A stretch of 64,000 nucleotides of DNA, from assembly GCA_032622095.1 (NCBI GenBank), contig CP136066.1:187832716-187896715 (forward strand), written 5' to 3'. Numbering within the stretch: position 1 is the first letter of the stretch; the number at the start of each line of letters is the position of its first letter. Position numbers and translations under genes: made by a program. Source of the DNA: Siphonodentalium dalli. Lineage: Eukaryota > Mollusca > Scaphopoda > Gadilida > Siphonodentaliidae. This document shows positions 13,101 through 28,100 of this stretch, piece by piece. Under the pieces are notes generated by a model. The model had not been told where the DNA came from and searched no databases. It worked only from the letters and a program-made list of their open reading frames with translations.

Positions 13101-16100
13101 TATATTCCTATATTTAACAATAATTTAATGCATTTTGCAAAGTTGGGCACTTGTTTTAAACTAACATATTTTTTAATTTATATTTTACTCATTTTAACGA
13201 CATGTCCCTGTGCCACCAGCAAACATTATGTCAGTGTCAGCCAATAACAACATTTATCGATAAAGCGGTGCAGGATAATGCAGCCATTCAGGCGATGTTA
13301 GGAATTCCTATACAGAGGTAGATTCACCACATAGCTAAAAATTAGTGCTTTATATAAACAGTGTCTGTCACATTGAAAATTTTACACAAAATTAAATATT
13401 ACAACAACTAATTAAACTCTAAAAGCATATGCGAAGAGTCCATAATTGACCAATAATACCTAGCGAGGCGAGTAGAAGTTTGTATTTCCAAGAATTTAAA
13501 TAGTTAACACCAGTTTTAAGCGGGCGGATATACAGGATATATCTGTCATTTGCAGGGGCGACGGAAGAGGGGGGGCAGAGGGGGCAGCTGACCCCCCTGC
13601 CCTTGACCAAGGGGGTCGAGCAGGGGCAGGACTTGCCCTTTTTCTGGAGACAGAAAATGCTTTTTGTGTGTTTAATCTCATGTTTTTATAGCAAAATGTG
13701 ACTTTTTTGGTCCAAATACCACCAATTTCACAAGGAATATTAATTTTTTGTCAATTTTATCACAAAACGGCCATAAAAACCGACAAATACCATTAAAATA
13801 GGGATTTTTGCCACAATGAATTTATTGTTATTTTCCCGAGTTTGCAGAGAAAATGCCCTTTTTAGCGGAAAAGTGCCCTTTTTGTAGGATCTGCCCCCCC
13901 TGCCCTTGGATGCTTCCGGCGCCCCTGGTCATTCGTAAATCTATCTTGTGCGCTGTGGAGTCATGCAAGCATTCGATGCAGAAGTTATTAATAGTGAATT
14001 GCTTGCTGGTGGTAATTGAAAACCTCCCCCAAATTCTCCAGACTCAGTACTGTGATAGCTGTCAAGTCTGTGTTTTAACCCTTTCAGTGCCAAGTTCGAT
14101 TTTTGTATCAACCCATATACCCTGTGCCAATGCATTCTCTTATATATGCGAGTCGACCATAGGTCGCCTCGCATATATAAGAGAATGCATTGGCCTAACA
14201 ATTTTTCATTATTTTTTACAATTTTAATAAAAAAAAATTATATTCTTTAACAGACTTATTTTGTAGGTTTAGTGCCAGGGAATCTCACGTTTTTCATGGG
14301 CATCAAAATTATTACTATGAATACTTGGTGATAGTTTTGAGTTATAACATGCCCCTAAGGTTTTATCCAGTTTGTTTTTAAATTCGCTATAGCATGCTTA
14401 AGCATACCCAATTTTTTTTTTTTTTAGGGCCGATTTTACAGACCGTAAATTAGGGCCGATGAGATCGGCCCCTGGCACTGAAAGGGTTAACCAGAACGGA
14501 TCAAACAGCTACTAGTTTCTGATTTATAAAAAAAAAGCCAATTCAGTACCCAACCCCATTTTCTTCGTTAAGTTGGCATTTATTCATGCAACAACATAGA
14601 GTAATTTTCACACAATCTGTTTAATTCTTATTCATAGCCACAATGTGCATGCAGTAACTGGAGACGTAACCCTACAACTGGGGCTTCCTGAAATTTTGCT
14701 AAAACCATGTGCCAATGCATTCTTTTATATAAGAGAATGCATTGGCCCAACAATATTGACCTTGACCATGTTAGCCAGTGCATTCTCTTATATATGCGAG
14801 GCTCCCTATGGAAGACTCACATATATAAGAGAATGTACTGGTACAGGATCTTTAATGCTGCACCAGCACAGCTCCAGTCATGAAAGGGTTAATACATATT
14901 TGAAGCATATTATAAATTTTTTAATCACATTTGACATCTTTTCTGTTTTTTCATAGCTTTTAGACCAAATTTGTTTAACACTTTCTATGCTAAAGCATCA
15001 TTGATGAGCAGTTATCACACAGGAAATGTTCAGATAATAAGTGTCACTAAATTCACCCTTTGGGGACCTACAGTAATGCCCTAAATAATCGACTCCTTAA
15101 CCACAGCAGAATTATGGGTAATTTTTTAGGATTTAGTCAGAAATGTGGCTTGTTGCCATTCATCGGAAAGCTCTCACTGTAATTCTGCAAATGTCCGTCA
15201 CCGTATTCTCAGCTCTGCTTACCATTTGGTTCCCCAGGCTCGGTCCATGTAACTATAACCTCGGTTGAGATGAATGATTCTATAGTTGGAGGGTAAACCT
15301 GATTTGGGGCACTCTCCAGTGTTACAGCATCCCTGGTTTCACTAGCGGTACAACCTCCAGTCGTGCATGCCTGTAAAATAGAAAACACATTAATTATGGT
15401 CTGCGTTGTAAGATGGAACCAGGACCATCCTAGCTGGTCAAATTGGGAAAGGTATCCACCTCCGAATTTTTAACTGCAGCCCCAACCCCATCTGGTGCCA
15501 GCTTAATATTCCACTTTTGGAAATTCCATTGGCCTAATCGACGCCATTGACTTAAAACTAAATTTTCCAACTTTTGACAATTAAATTTAAGAAAATACAA
15601 TTATAACCTTCCATTTTTTAAAGAAATTGTCCAACTTTTTTGTCTCCCTAAGCCATAAATTAAAACAAGAATGAGAAATTTTCATGCATTTGACTTGGAA
15701 ATCAGAAAATGAATTGCATTTCAGTGTAATTATTCATTATAAATGTGAATTTCCTCTCATAAACATCCATATAATATGAATGAACAGGAACCAAGTAACT
15801 ACCCATCAGCAAGCATCCAGTTATTAAGGATCCCACCAAGAAAGGAAATGTTGATTTTTCTATATCAAATTAACACCAAATTATATATGGTATCACAATA
15901 ACAAAACATAACAATACAAAACTTTACCAACAAATTCTGTATGTCCTAACAATAGCTTCAAATTACCAAGTTCTGAAAATATAGGCTGATATTTGGTTTG
16001 TGGACACCCCCTGCCCCATTTATGAATGCATGGAAGTTTGAATGCAAAATAAAACAAGCAGACTTACCAGAACTTTCATATGTTATGTGGTTCCGGCAGT

Positions 16101-19100
16101 GAGATTGGTGATAATGGGGGTGGGGGCTTACCAGAATTTTCATGTGACATGTGGTTCTGTCGGAGAGATTGTGATAACGGGGTCGGGGGCTTACCAGAAC
16201 TTTCATGTGGTTCCGGTGGTGAGATTGGTGATAACGGGGGCGGGGGTTTACCAGAATTTTCATGTGGTATGTGGTTCCGGCAGTGAGATTGGTGATAACG
16301 GGGGCAGTGGCTTACCAGAAATTTCATGTGGTTCCGGTGGTGTCTGTGGTGAGATTGGTGATAACGGGGGCTTACCAGAACTTTCATGTTGTATGTGGTT
16401 CCGGCGGTGAGATTGGTGATAACAGCACTCTCAAACAAATCGGTCGAGTTATAAACCGTCTCGAACTCATTGGATTCATTTGTCGCAGCCTGTACTTCAT
16501 ATCTCTGTAGCACACCGTTTAATATTTCTGGTTCCGTCCACTTTACCTCTATGTCATGGATTCCTAAAAAGTACGCACATTCTTTTCAGTAAAGATGCAA
16601 TTGGGTGTTCAACGACGCAAAAGCATAGCTTTCATTAGTGTCATTTATCAAAAAATTTAATTCATTCAACAAATGTTTTGGCAACTTAGTTTTCATTATA
16701 AAGCCTTGAAATAGTGTGTCTGACATATGCAGAATGAGGTCCCCAGAGGGTGAATTTAGTGACGCTATCCACACAGTGGGCTAGCATCACCAAATTCACC
16801 CTCTGGTCTCGGGACCTCATTCTGCTTAGGTCTTATCTTCTGTGAAGTATATCTATAGTCTCAAATTAACATTGTCTTTAGTTCCCTATTGTTCCCTAAT
16901 TTCACCAAAACCTGTTTCATACTTGACTTATAATTCGAACTGGTTCAGTCACATTATCGATAATCAATAAAATTAACATTGTCTTTAGTTCCCTAATGTT
17001 CAATTTCTATATCCTCTAATTTGCATAATTGAGGTGATTAATGGGTGAACATCACCAACTTCAACTGGTGAACTTTAATCTGATCCTATGTCTCCCATTT
17101 AGCAGTTGAGGCCTAAGCAGAAAGAGGTTCTCAGAGAGTGAATTTGATGACTCTAGCCCACATTGTGGGATAGGGTCACTAAATTATGAAAATGTCAGAC
17201 ACACTATTTCAAGGCTTGTTCATTATCTGTCGTATCCTAAACTGGAGAATTATTCGGAAACTAAAAAACAAAATTTGAAAAAGCCATTATTAAACTCTGA
17301 ACAAATTTCACCAAAATCGGATTCAAACTTGACCTATAATTTGAACTTGTTCAGTCACATAATAACTTTGGTGAAATGGCATCCTAACTAGAAATATCAT
17401 TCATAATCAATAAAATTTTATTTACTATTAAGTAAAAAAGGCATAATTCTGGAAAAAACTTTATTTGAATTCCATACTAATATACCTGCAAACCGTAATC
17501 TTTTATTTAACTCTTTCTTGATGGGCGTTGGGCTGGTGCAGCATCGAAGACCCTGTGCCAGTGCATTATCTTATAGATGCGAGTCTCCCATGGGAGCCTT
17601 GCATATATAAGAGAATGCACTGTCTTACATGGTCAATGTAAATACTGTTAGGCCAATGTATTCTTTTATATATGCGAGGCTCCCTATGGGAGACTCGCAT
17701 ATATAAGAGAATGCATTGGCACAGGGTGTCCGCAATATTTAAGGAATCTCCAGTCATGGAAGGTTTAATAACAATTACTCAAACAATGCTCAACAACAAA
17801 AGTCGGACAGACAAACCATAATTGCCATTTCTATAGATCCTGTAAAATTTCTTGTCAGAGGACAACTAAAACTCACCTAAGGCAATGAGTGTTGGGGGTA
17901 GCATATTATCTGGAGGTCGCTGAAGGGTGAGGATAGACCTGGCCGGTCCCATACTGCACCCCATGCTGTTACATACGCTCAGAGAGAACTGATAGGCTGT
18001 GTAAACCTGCAAATTATCAATAACATAGAAATGTGAACAAGGCTCAAAATAAGTGTTCAGTCAAGGTCATTGTCCGACGAAAAATAGCTTATGTCCAGTG
18101 AACTTCTGTATCTGTTGGACGTTTTGTCCAATTCAAATTTTTAAACAATCTGTGTCTGTTTGGGTATGTCCAAGGAGCCATTACTGGCCAAATCTGACAT
18201 TGAAAGTAAAAAATAGTTCTTTTTTAATTTCAGATCAATTCAGAGTTAATATAATTATGTTGTTTGAGAATTGCATGTGTATTTATTAATCGACGTAGTT
18301 TTTGAACTTTTGAAAACAAAAATAACATGGGTTTTTCCTGGGTGGCGATTGGAATCTCACTAAAATATGCACATCATTGACGAATAATTAGTCGGTTGGA
18401 AATTTAAATACTCTCTCATACAGTACATCTGAAAATTTTACAGGTACCATTTTTAAATGACCAACACATTCCATTTGGTGCCTGTCATTTTGACAGTCAG
18501 TAAAAAAAAATTATTTTGAGCCTTGAATGTGAAAGGCAGATTATGTTGTATATTATCTATTATATATTTTGGAAGATCTGTCTGTCTGTGTATCTGTGTG
18601 TGTGTTCGCGATGAACTCGATAACGGCCGACCCGATTTCGATGAAACTTCGATTGTGAGAGTACTATCGGTCGGGAAGTGGCATAGGCATATTAATTTTC
18701 AGATCCGAGGTCAACTTTTCACGTGCCGAGGTCAAATCTGTTTTTACGCCGTTTTGCGCTAATATATTTCAGTTCGGTGCTCACAAATCGATTTGATATA
18801 GCGCGAATAATAAATTGCCAGTCATATAATTTGCACGGTTAGAATCTGTGGCGCTTCATCTTTCCAATGATGTATCACACGTCTGTGTACGTTTAAAGTT
18901 TCTACCTTAATTATCGGGAAGAACGCAGGACCATGCTTCGCTCATCGAAAAACATTCCGTAAATATATTACGCCGTCAACAGATCGTGACGTGATCGCGT
19001 TTAACTCTTAACCGGCCGATGTCGCGTTAACTCATCACCGGCCGAGGTATCCGCAAATGACATTGGGCAATATATATATCTCGGAAACGGGTTGAGCTAT

Positions 19101-22100
19101 CGACTTGAAATTTGGTATGTGAATGTATCTTGCCCCGGATACGAATTTTATCGGGTCGCCGAGCCCGTGCGACGCCAGCTTCGCGCATGCGCAGACCAGA
19201 TCTCGAAAACTGGTGGAGCTATCGACTTGAAATTTGGTTTTTGAATAGCCCGGACGAAGTCGGGTCACCTTCTAGTATTATATATAAACCATTTCTATAT
19301 CAATCTATCAATGATTCTTTAGAAAGTGTTAATATAATATACTAAAGAATCATTGATTAGCAGAGGATCTTTTGATCAAGTCTGGAAATAGTGTGTCTGT
19401 CATTTGCAGAATGAGGTCCCTAGAAGGTGTGAATTTAGTGTTGCTACCCTGCAGTGTGCTAGCATCACCAAATTCACCCTCTGGGGACCTCATTCTGCTA
19501 AGGCTTCATGTTCTGGGAAGTATCTACAGACTCAAATTAACAGTGTGTTTAGTTACTTTTTCCCTTGTGTTCAGTTTCTATATCCCCTAATATGCATAAT
19601 CTTCTGGGAAGTATCTATAGTCTCAAATTAACATTGTTTTTAGTTACTTTTTCCCTTTTTGGAAGATAAAATGCATAATGGCAGTCACTATTGTGTGAAC
19701 ATCACCAACTTCTTCTTGGGAACTTCAATCTGATCCTAGCTCTCCCATAGCAGTTAAGGCCTAAGCAGAATGAGGTTAACTGAGGGTGAATTCAGTGATG
19801 GTATCCCACTGTGTGGGATAGCATCACTAAATTAACCTTCTGGGGACCTCATTCTGATATTGACAGACACACTATTTCAAGGCTTGCTTTTGATTACACC
19901 TCAAATGTTGTATATTATATAAACCGTTTCTATACTACTCATCAATGATTCTTTAGTATATATATAGAATATACGCATAGTGTTTCTGAATAACAAATTT
20001 AATCCACTCGTGGGATTGGTGATTTACACCACGAGCTTCAGTGAGTGGTGTAAATCGCCAATCCCACGAGTGGATTAAACTTGTTATTCAGAAACACTAT
20101 GCGTATATTTTGTTTATGCCATGATCTTTACAATGTGATGGATAAACACTTTTCCGTTCAAATTGTATGGAGAAAGTTTAATCCACTCTGTGAAGTTTAT
20201 GCCACGATCTTTACAATGCGATGGATAAACACTTTTCCGTTCAAATTGTATGGAGAAAGTTTAATCCACTCTGCGAAGATTAATCAACAGTAGGCACGTT
20301 TAATCAACAGGTGTTGATTAAATGTAAAATTTAAACAGATGGCTTTATTTATATAGTAAGATAGGTGATCGTGGTATAAAAAGTGTTGATATAATATACT
20401 AAAGCATCATTGATGAGTAGTTATCCCATAGGAAATTTTTAGATAATAAGTTCAACAAACAGCCATAGGTCATTTGTTGAACTTATTATCTAAACATTTC
20501 CCTCAATAAATTGGGCTCTTGCTGCACTTTTATTTATGTCATTGTCTGCTTTTATCCCTCCACATGAATAGTAGATCAATCCAATGTAGGTGTTTATAAC
20601 TGCATGGGAGAATCCATTTAGAATCGAAAGGGTTAATGCTTTGATATCTCTTGGGACTAAAATACATGACTTTATTCTCAAATACCACTGCATCCATGTT
20701 TAGCAGGTACATTAATGCCCTAAGTAATCGACTCCTTAACCACAGCAGAATTATGGGTAACTTTTCAGGATTTAGTCGGGGAGAGCTTTCCGATGAATGG
20801 CAACATTAAGCCATATTTCCGACTAAATCCTGAAAAGTTACCCATAATTCTGCTGTGGTTAAGGAGTCGATTACTTAGGGTATTACTGTATCTATTGATG
20901 TTAAAAATCTTAGGAGCAAGGTAACGAAAAGCCAAGTGAGTGATTTCAATAATTTTGTGGATAATTAAAGGGATGATCATATTCTCATGCCTTAAAATAA
21001 TGTGTCTGTCATTTGCAAAATGAGGTCCCCAGAGGGTAAATTTAGTGACGAAAGTCAAAAGTCACCCTCTGGGAACCTACTTCTGCTGAGGCCTCAACTG
21101 CTATGTGAGACATAAGATCAGATTGAAGTTTCCCAGTTGAAGTTGGTGGTATTCACCCATTTGCCACCTCAATTCTGCATTTCATCTTCTGCAAATTAGG
21201 GCATACAGAGACTGAACAGAAAATTAACTAAAAACAATGTTAATTTGAGACTATAGATACTTCCCAGAATATGAGGCTACGTAGAATGAGGTCCCCAGAG
21301 GTGAATTTTGTGATTCTAGCCTGTGTGGTATAGCATCATTAAATTCACCCTCTGGGGACATCAATCTGCAAATGACAGACCCACTATTTAAAGGCTTGCA
21401 TATTCTATGATTGTTCATATTTCCTGAGAATTATAGTTTTGAGGAGACACTAACTTGTAGTCCACTGATATTAAACTCCATCTCTCCACCAGAGTAGACC
21501 TGTATTCCTTCCATATGTAGTACGTATCCTGTGATTATACCATTCGGGTGTGCAGGCGGAGTCCATCTAACATTCAGCCAGGTGCCACCTTTGTTTGCCT
21601 CAACCTCCTTTATACCCTCAGGAACTGGAATAGAATCAGGGATGGGGTAATGCTACAGTAGTGCCCTAATTAATCGACCCCTTAACCACATCAGAATTAT
21701 AAGTAATTTTTCAGGATTTAGTTGGAAATATGGCTTGTTGCCATTCATCGGAAAGCTCTCATCGATGTGGTTAAGGGGTCGATTACTAAGGGCACTACTG
21801 TAATGTGTAATGGCAATGCATTACATAGAGAATACCTAGTGTTTGTTTGAATACCAAAATATCTCATGAGTGTCTGGAAAGAAATATAAAAAATTTATAA
21901 GCAGCTGCAAGAGGCGAGTGAATTTTTTTTATTTCTTTCCAGACAAGAACAAGTCTGAATTTAGTGTGCCTGTCATTTGCAGAATGAGGTCCCCAGAGGG
22001 TGAATTTAGTGACGCTATGATCGCTATCCCACATAGCAGGCTAGCTTCACAAACTTCACCCTCTGTGGACCTTATTCTGATTAGGCCTCATCTTCTCTGG

Positions 22101-25100
22101 AAAGTTTATTTATTATCAAATTTCTATAGAAACTTCTCTTCACATAGATTCTATTTATTTTTTTAGTTTAGTTTCTCTATATCCCCAAATTGGCAGATGA
22201 CACATTGCATATTCGAGGTTCCCAATGGGTGTACATCACAATATTCACCAATTGGGAACTTCAATCTGAGTCTATGTCTCCCATAGCAGATGAGGCCATG
22301 TAGAATGAGGTCCCCAGAGGGTGAATTTAGTGATGCTAGCCCACTATGTGGGATAGTATCACTAAATTCACCCTCTGGGGACCTCATTCTTCAAATGACA
22401 CACAAACTAAACTCAGGCTTGGACAAACATGAGATGTTTCAGGTATTCAAACAAAAACTGTAGGTGTTCTTTTTATTATATGTGCCATATTGATGCTTAA
22501 AGTTGCTAAATTGCACAGGATATTCACAAGATTTTATGTAGTCAATAGAGGTAGTGAGCAGTGGAAACATTTTTTACATCACCTAATTTCGCATTTGCAT
22601 TGAGGACTAGACAATTGACTGTTTTCCATACAAAATTATTCAGTCAAACTTAAAACGACTATGCGACAATGAAATAAAGGACAAATTAAATACAAAGATA
22701 CAGAATACATACATAACATAATATTCATCTGAATCTCTAATCATTTATCAAATTTAAACATTATGGAAAGCATATAACAGTGATGGGGTAATCCTATTCT
22801 GTATTTGAATTGTATTTGTAATGATTATAAATTTTGAAGTACTTGTAATCAAGAATTCCAGTAGCCAAAGTATTGTATTTGTAATCAAATACTTTGAAAA
22901 TTAGAGATTATTTTCAATTACTTTTTGATTACATCTTGTCGAAGTATTCTAGATTATTTTTGAAGAAAGTTGAGATAAAACAGTTCTTACTATAGGATCT
23001 ATTTGAATGGGTCCAAACACACCAGATATATAAATGTGACTACCTTACTCGTATTTAAATTCGCGCTGTAATATTTTTCGCGCACGCGAATTTAAAACTG
23101 AGCGAAAAATAGTACGACTCCCAAGTTTAATCTAAAACACAGTCAATATGAAATAAAATGTTGCTGAATTTACATATATTATGAACGGTTGAATAGACAA
23201 TTACGCATATATACATGTATATATTTACATTCGGCCAACTGCTATCAAGACCATTGCTCACAATGCCAATCGAAAATCGTGGTAACATAGACATTTATGA
23301 TATGCTCGTATAAGAACTAATAATATTCCTGGTTGCCACAAAATTATGATGTATGTAGTTACTAGTTTATTGTCAACACAATGTAAATCCGCCGCGATTG
23401 TGTTTAATATACACATATACTATATCCAGCAATGACTAAGAACCGAAACTTTCATCAACTTCAAGATATATGAAAATATCACGAAAATATTTTTGTCAGT
23501 TTTGAATTCGCGCGAATTTAAAGTGCGCAAAAAATAGTACTGTGCGAATTTAAATACGAGTAAGGTATATGCCATATAGTCACATTTTACTCCCATCAAA
23601 TTTATATCAACAAACCATCATAAAGCTTCTTGTTTAACCCTTTATATACTGAATGGATTCTCCCATTCAGTTATAAAAGTATACAGTGGAATGATCTATT
23701 ATCTATTTAGAGGGGTGTTCAGGTCATAAAAGCTGATGACAGGCATATATAAAGATAACACAAGAGCAGATTGATTCGTATTCATTGGTGCCAAATTTTC
23801 AGATAATAAGATCAACTTATGAACTTATTATCAGAACATTTCCTGAGGGAACTACTGAGTATTTAGTATAGAAAGGATTAATCATTTCATGACAGGAGCT
23901 GTGCTGGTGCAGCATTAAATATCCTGTTCCAGTGCATTCTCTTATATATATGCGATTCTCCCATAGGGAGCCTCATATATATAAGAGAATGCACTGGCTT
24001 ACAAGGTCAAGGTAAATATTGTTAGGCCAATACATTCTCTAATATATGTGAGGCTCCCTGTGGGAGACTCGTATATAGAAGAGAATGTATTAAGTCACCC
24101 TCCACACTCTATATATCTTACCTTCTTCTGGTGTGACTATCTTCGCTTTCTCCTCGCTCTCTGTACAACTCCCACTGGTACATGGAAGAGAATGTATTAA
24201 GTCACCCTCCACACTCTATATATCTTACCTTCTTCTGGTGTGACTATCTTCGCTTTCTCCTCGCTCTCTGTACAACTCCCACTGGTACATGGAAGAGAAT
24301 GTATTAAGTCACCCTCCACACTCTATATATCTTACCTTCTTCTGGTGTGACTATCTTCGCTTTCTCCTCGCTCTCTGTACAACTCCCACTGGTACATGCC
24401 AGGAGAGTTATGGTGTAGTTAGTGTTCGGTATCGTCGCCAGGGTTGCTAAAATCAGTAATCGTTAACCCTTTGAGTGCCAGGGGCCGATATTATCGGCCC
24501 TAAACCTACACAATAAGTCTGTTAAAGAATATAATAAAATATATTAAAATTGTAAAAAATAATTAAAAAAAAAAAATAAATAAATAATTGTTAAGCCAAT
24601 GCATTCTCTTATATATGCGAGGCGACCTATGGTCGACTCGCATATATAAGAGAATGCATTGGCACAGGGTATATGGGTTGATACAAAAATCGGACCTGGC
24701 ACTCAAAGGGTTAAATCGTTTAAAAATTCATATTCTGGACCCACAAAGATTCAGTGAATGATGTATATGAACATCCTAAAAGCCGCATCAGAGCTTCATA
24801 TATCATTTGTGTAGTTGTTGCACTACAAATACGCCGCATGCCTACTTGTTAGTAAACGGGATCATTTGAGGGTTTATGGCACTCTGCCCAAATGCACATA
24901 ATGCATAACCACACACGTTTTTTTTTTCTTCTTTTTTCTGCCCTATGCTAAACATAGTTTTATTTCTACCCATCTACCAATATATACCTACTGACTACTA
25001 TAATGATAACAGATTTATAGTTAGTGAACACATATATTATGTGGGCTTTGCTTGGTACAGGGACGACTATAAAAAGCTCACGCTTATTCTCGTTCATGTA

Positions 25101-28100
25101 TCATTTTCTGGACCTGGGAAGGTATAATATACCAGTCTATGGGCAGAAAAAAATAAAAAATAAAAATAGAACCCTCACTCCCGCATTGATTTTCCAAAAT
25201 CAAATAACTTTTTTTGTTCGGCCTTATGTAGATAAACTAAATATAGAACAGTAGGAATACCATAAATGAACCTACCTTCAGTGACCTCAGTGTTAGTGAA
25301 GACTATATCAGTGGAGTTGGCCCAAACCTCATTGAATACTCGAAGAATGTACTTCGACAGAAGGCCAGATGTACTCTGTGGTAGCGACCAGTTAGCGTAC
25401 GTCATGTATCCACTGACCACCTGAGCATACGGAGGATACACTCCAGTCGGGGCTGAAAAAGTCAGGAAAGAAATATTGCAGCATATTTCCTCATTAAATT
25501 GTTTGCAACAGAAACGTAGGCACCTTATATTCTTGCTACTAAAATCAAAAGAAAATAATTATTTGTAATACTCTGCAGAAACTTTCTGTTAACCCTCTCT
25601 ATACTAAATGGATTCTCCCATTCAGTTATAAAAGTATACATTAGAATGGTTTATTATTCATTGGAGGGGTGTTCAGATAATAAAAGACAGACCTTGTTCT
25701 TATACCAATCAGAAATATGGCATAAACAGTATGTTATTGTCAATTTTGTTCCTTTGTTATGTAAACAAAAGCAAAAACGTTACAGAAACTGGCTTTTGTT
25801 TAGATCCGGATATGATAAACATAAAGAGCGTTATTTGTTACTGTTTTCCTGATATGGAAATAATAAAGAGCATTTATATCATTTGTGTGTGATTAACCAA
25901 TAGAATTGCACTGTGTTTTGTAAACAGAAGCAAAATTTCTGTAACACGAGAAGGTTCTTGTTAACGTACACCATCGTACGTCTTGGCGAAAATATACTAT
26001 TTACGCGCTGATTATGTTTGGCATATGAACAGAACTATATATATTTTAATATTCCTTCCGTTGATGGCGATTTGAACAGATATGAACGCCGCCCGTGCCT
26101 TTAACTTATTATCTGAACATTTCCTATGGAAATTACTTGTCAATGAGTATATAGTATAGAAAGCAAGTCTGAGTTTAGTGTGCCTGTCATTTGCAGAAAG
26201 AGGTGCCCAGAGGGTGAATTTAGTGACACTATCCCGCATAGCGGGCTAGCATCACTAAATTCACCCTCTGGGGACCTCATTCTGCTTAGGCCACATCTTC
26301 TCTGAAAAGTTTCTTTATTATCAAATTGCATAATTGAGGTTCCCAATGGGTGTACATCACAATATTCACCATTTGGGAACTTCAATTTGAGTCTATGTCT
26401 CCCATAGCAGATAACCCTCTGGGGACCTCATTCTGTAAATGACAGGTACACTAAACTCAGGCTTGATAGAAAGGGTTAAATTCCATAATGATTAAAATTT
26501 TGACACCTCAAGAAGCAGATATGTTTTTAGGTGATACCGTTAAGCCTTGAAATAGTGAGCCTGTCATTTGCAGAATGAGGTTCCCAGAGGGTGAATTTAG
26601 TGATGCTATCCTGCACAGCGGGCTAGCATCACCAAATTCACCCTCTGGGAACCTCATTCTGCTAAGGCCTAAGCAGAATGAGGTCCCCAGAGGGTGAATT
26701 TAATGATGCTAGCCTGCTGTGTGGGATAGCATTCAAGGCTTGGATACTGTGATGGTGTTATTCACACATATTGTTATTTATTATTTGATCGTCAAATTTT
26801 CACTAACTTTCTATTCACTTTCAAACACCAGGCCTCAAAATATGGTGCTGGACATTTGCAGAATAAGGTCCCCTGAGGGTGAATTTAGTGATGCTACCCT
26901 GCACAGCGGCCAATGGCCTCAAGTCAATATGATCAACTTCAGCCTCATAACTCGGCCAATATGTAAAGCCTCTTAACTCGGCCAAATGAAAAGCCTCATA
27001 ACTCGGCCAATATGAAAACAATCAATTAATAGCATATAGTATTATTCCCTCTGACTTGTATATTTCAAGCAGGAATATGGTGGCTATTAATTTTAATTAC
27101 CTCCTTCCTTGGTTTTACCATAGCCCCATGCACTGGTTGTCCACCCTTCTGTGTTGTAAGCAGTTATTCTGTACAGATAATCTGAAAGGGAAAGTATCTA
27201 GAATGAATCAGAGTAATCAAATGAATACGCAGTATCTGAACAGAGGTATAGTAATGGCCTAAATAATCAACTCCTTAACCACTGAGAGCTTTCCGATGAA
27301 TGGCAACAAGCCATATTTCCGACTAAATCCTGAAAAATTACCCATAATTATGCTGTGGTTAAGGAGTCAATTATTTAGGGCATTACTGTATCACCTCAAT
27401 GAGATATGATTTGATTTAAATATATTTTAATAGCATAAGATGGTACAGGGACTGGGGGATTGGAGGATAAGTTCTTAAAACTTGCATGAAGGGTGGGTGC
27501 ATTAATATATAGTACCTAGTGTTAGTAGAGCATCAGTTGGGGTGTGTGTTTTCGCGACATGAAGGTATAATAGCTTAAGTGAGATTTTGTATGTTCAGGC
27601 TGGCACACATTGGAATTTGGTAGGGAGAGATTTACATAGTTGATTATTTAGGGCATTACTGTACTTGCAATATCAGATATATCTAGAAAGAAGAGCATCG
27701 CTAGAGCGTGACAAAATACTTTTGTGGTAATTACAACAAAGGGCCATAACACTGGCGAAAATTAGTGGGCGGAAAATTATCATCTGGAAACGAAAATTGA
27801 GTGCAAATTCCAACAAAATGGGCTATAACTCTGATGAAAATTGGCGGGCGAATTCGAACTTGACCTGTATTTTGTGTTAATAAACATACAAACCAAATTT
27901 CATTCCAATCAGTCAAGACTATCTAAAGATATCATCTGGAAACCAAAAGTGAATGGACGGATGGATGGACAGTGGACAGTACTACGAACATACAGTGCCG
28001 TGGCTAGAGTACCACATACAGCACTTTGGCCAGGCTGCTAAAGTACTGTATATGGTACTTTAGCCGAACTGCTAAAGTACTGTATATGGCACTTTAGCCA

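Noticed and set aside
16042-16513. Gly-rich and His/Pro-rich long frames on both strands
   Set aside because: They are translations of the tandem exon-edge array; only 16376-16563 on minus is coding by homology and splice sites.
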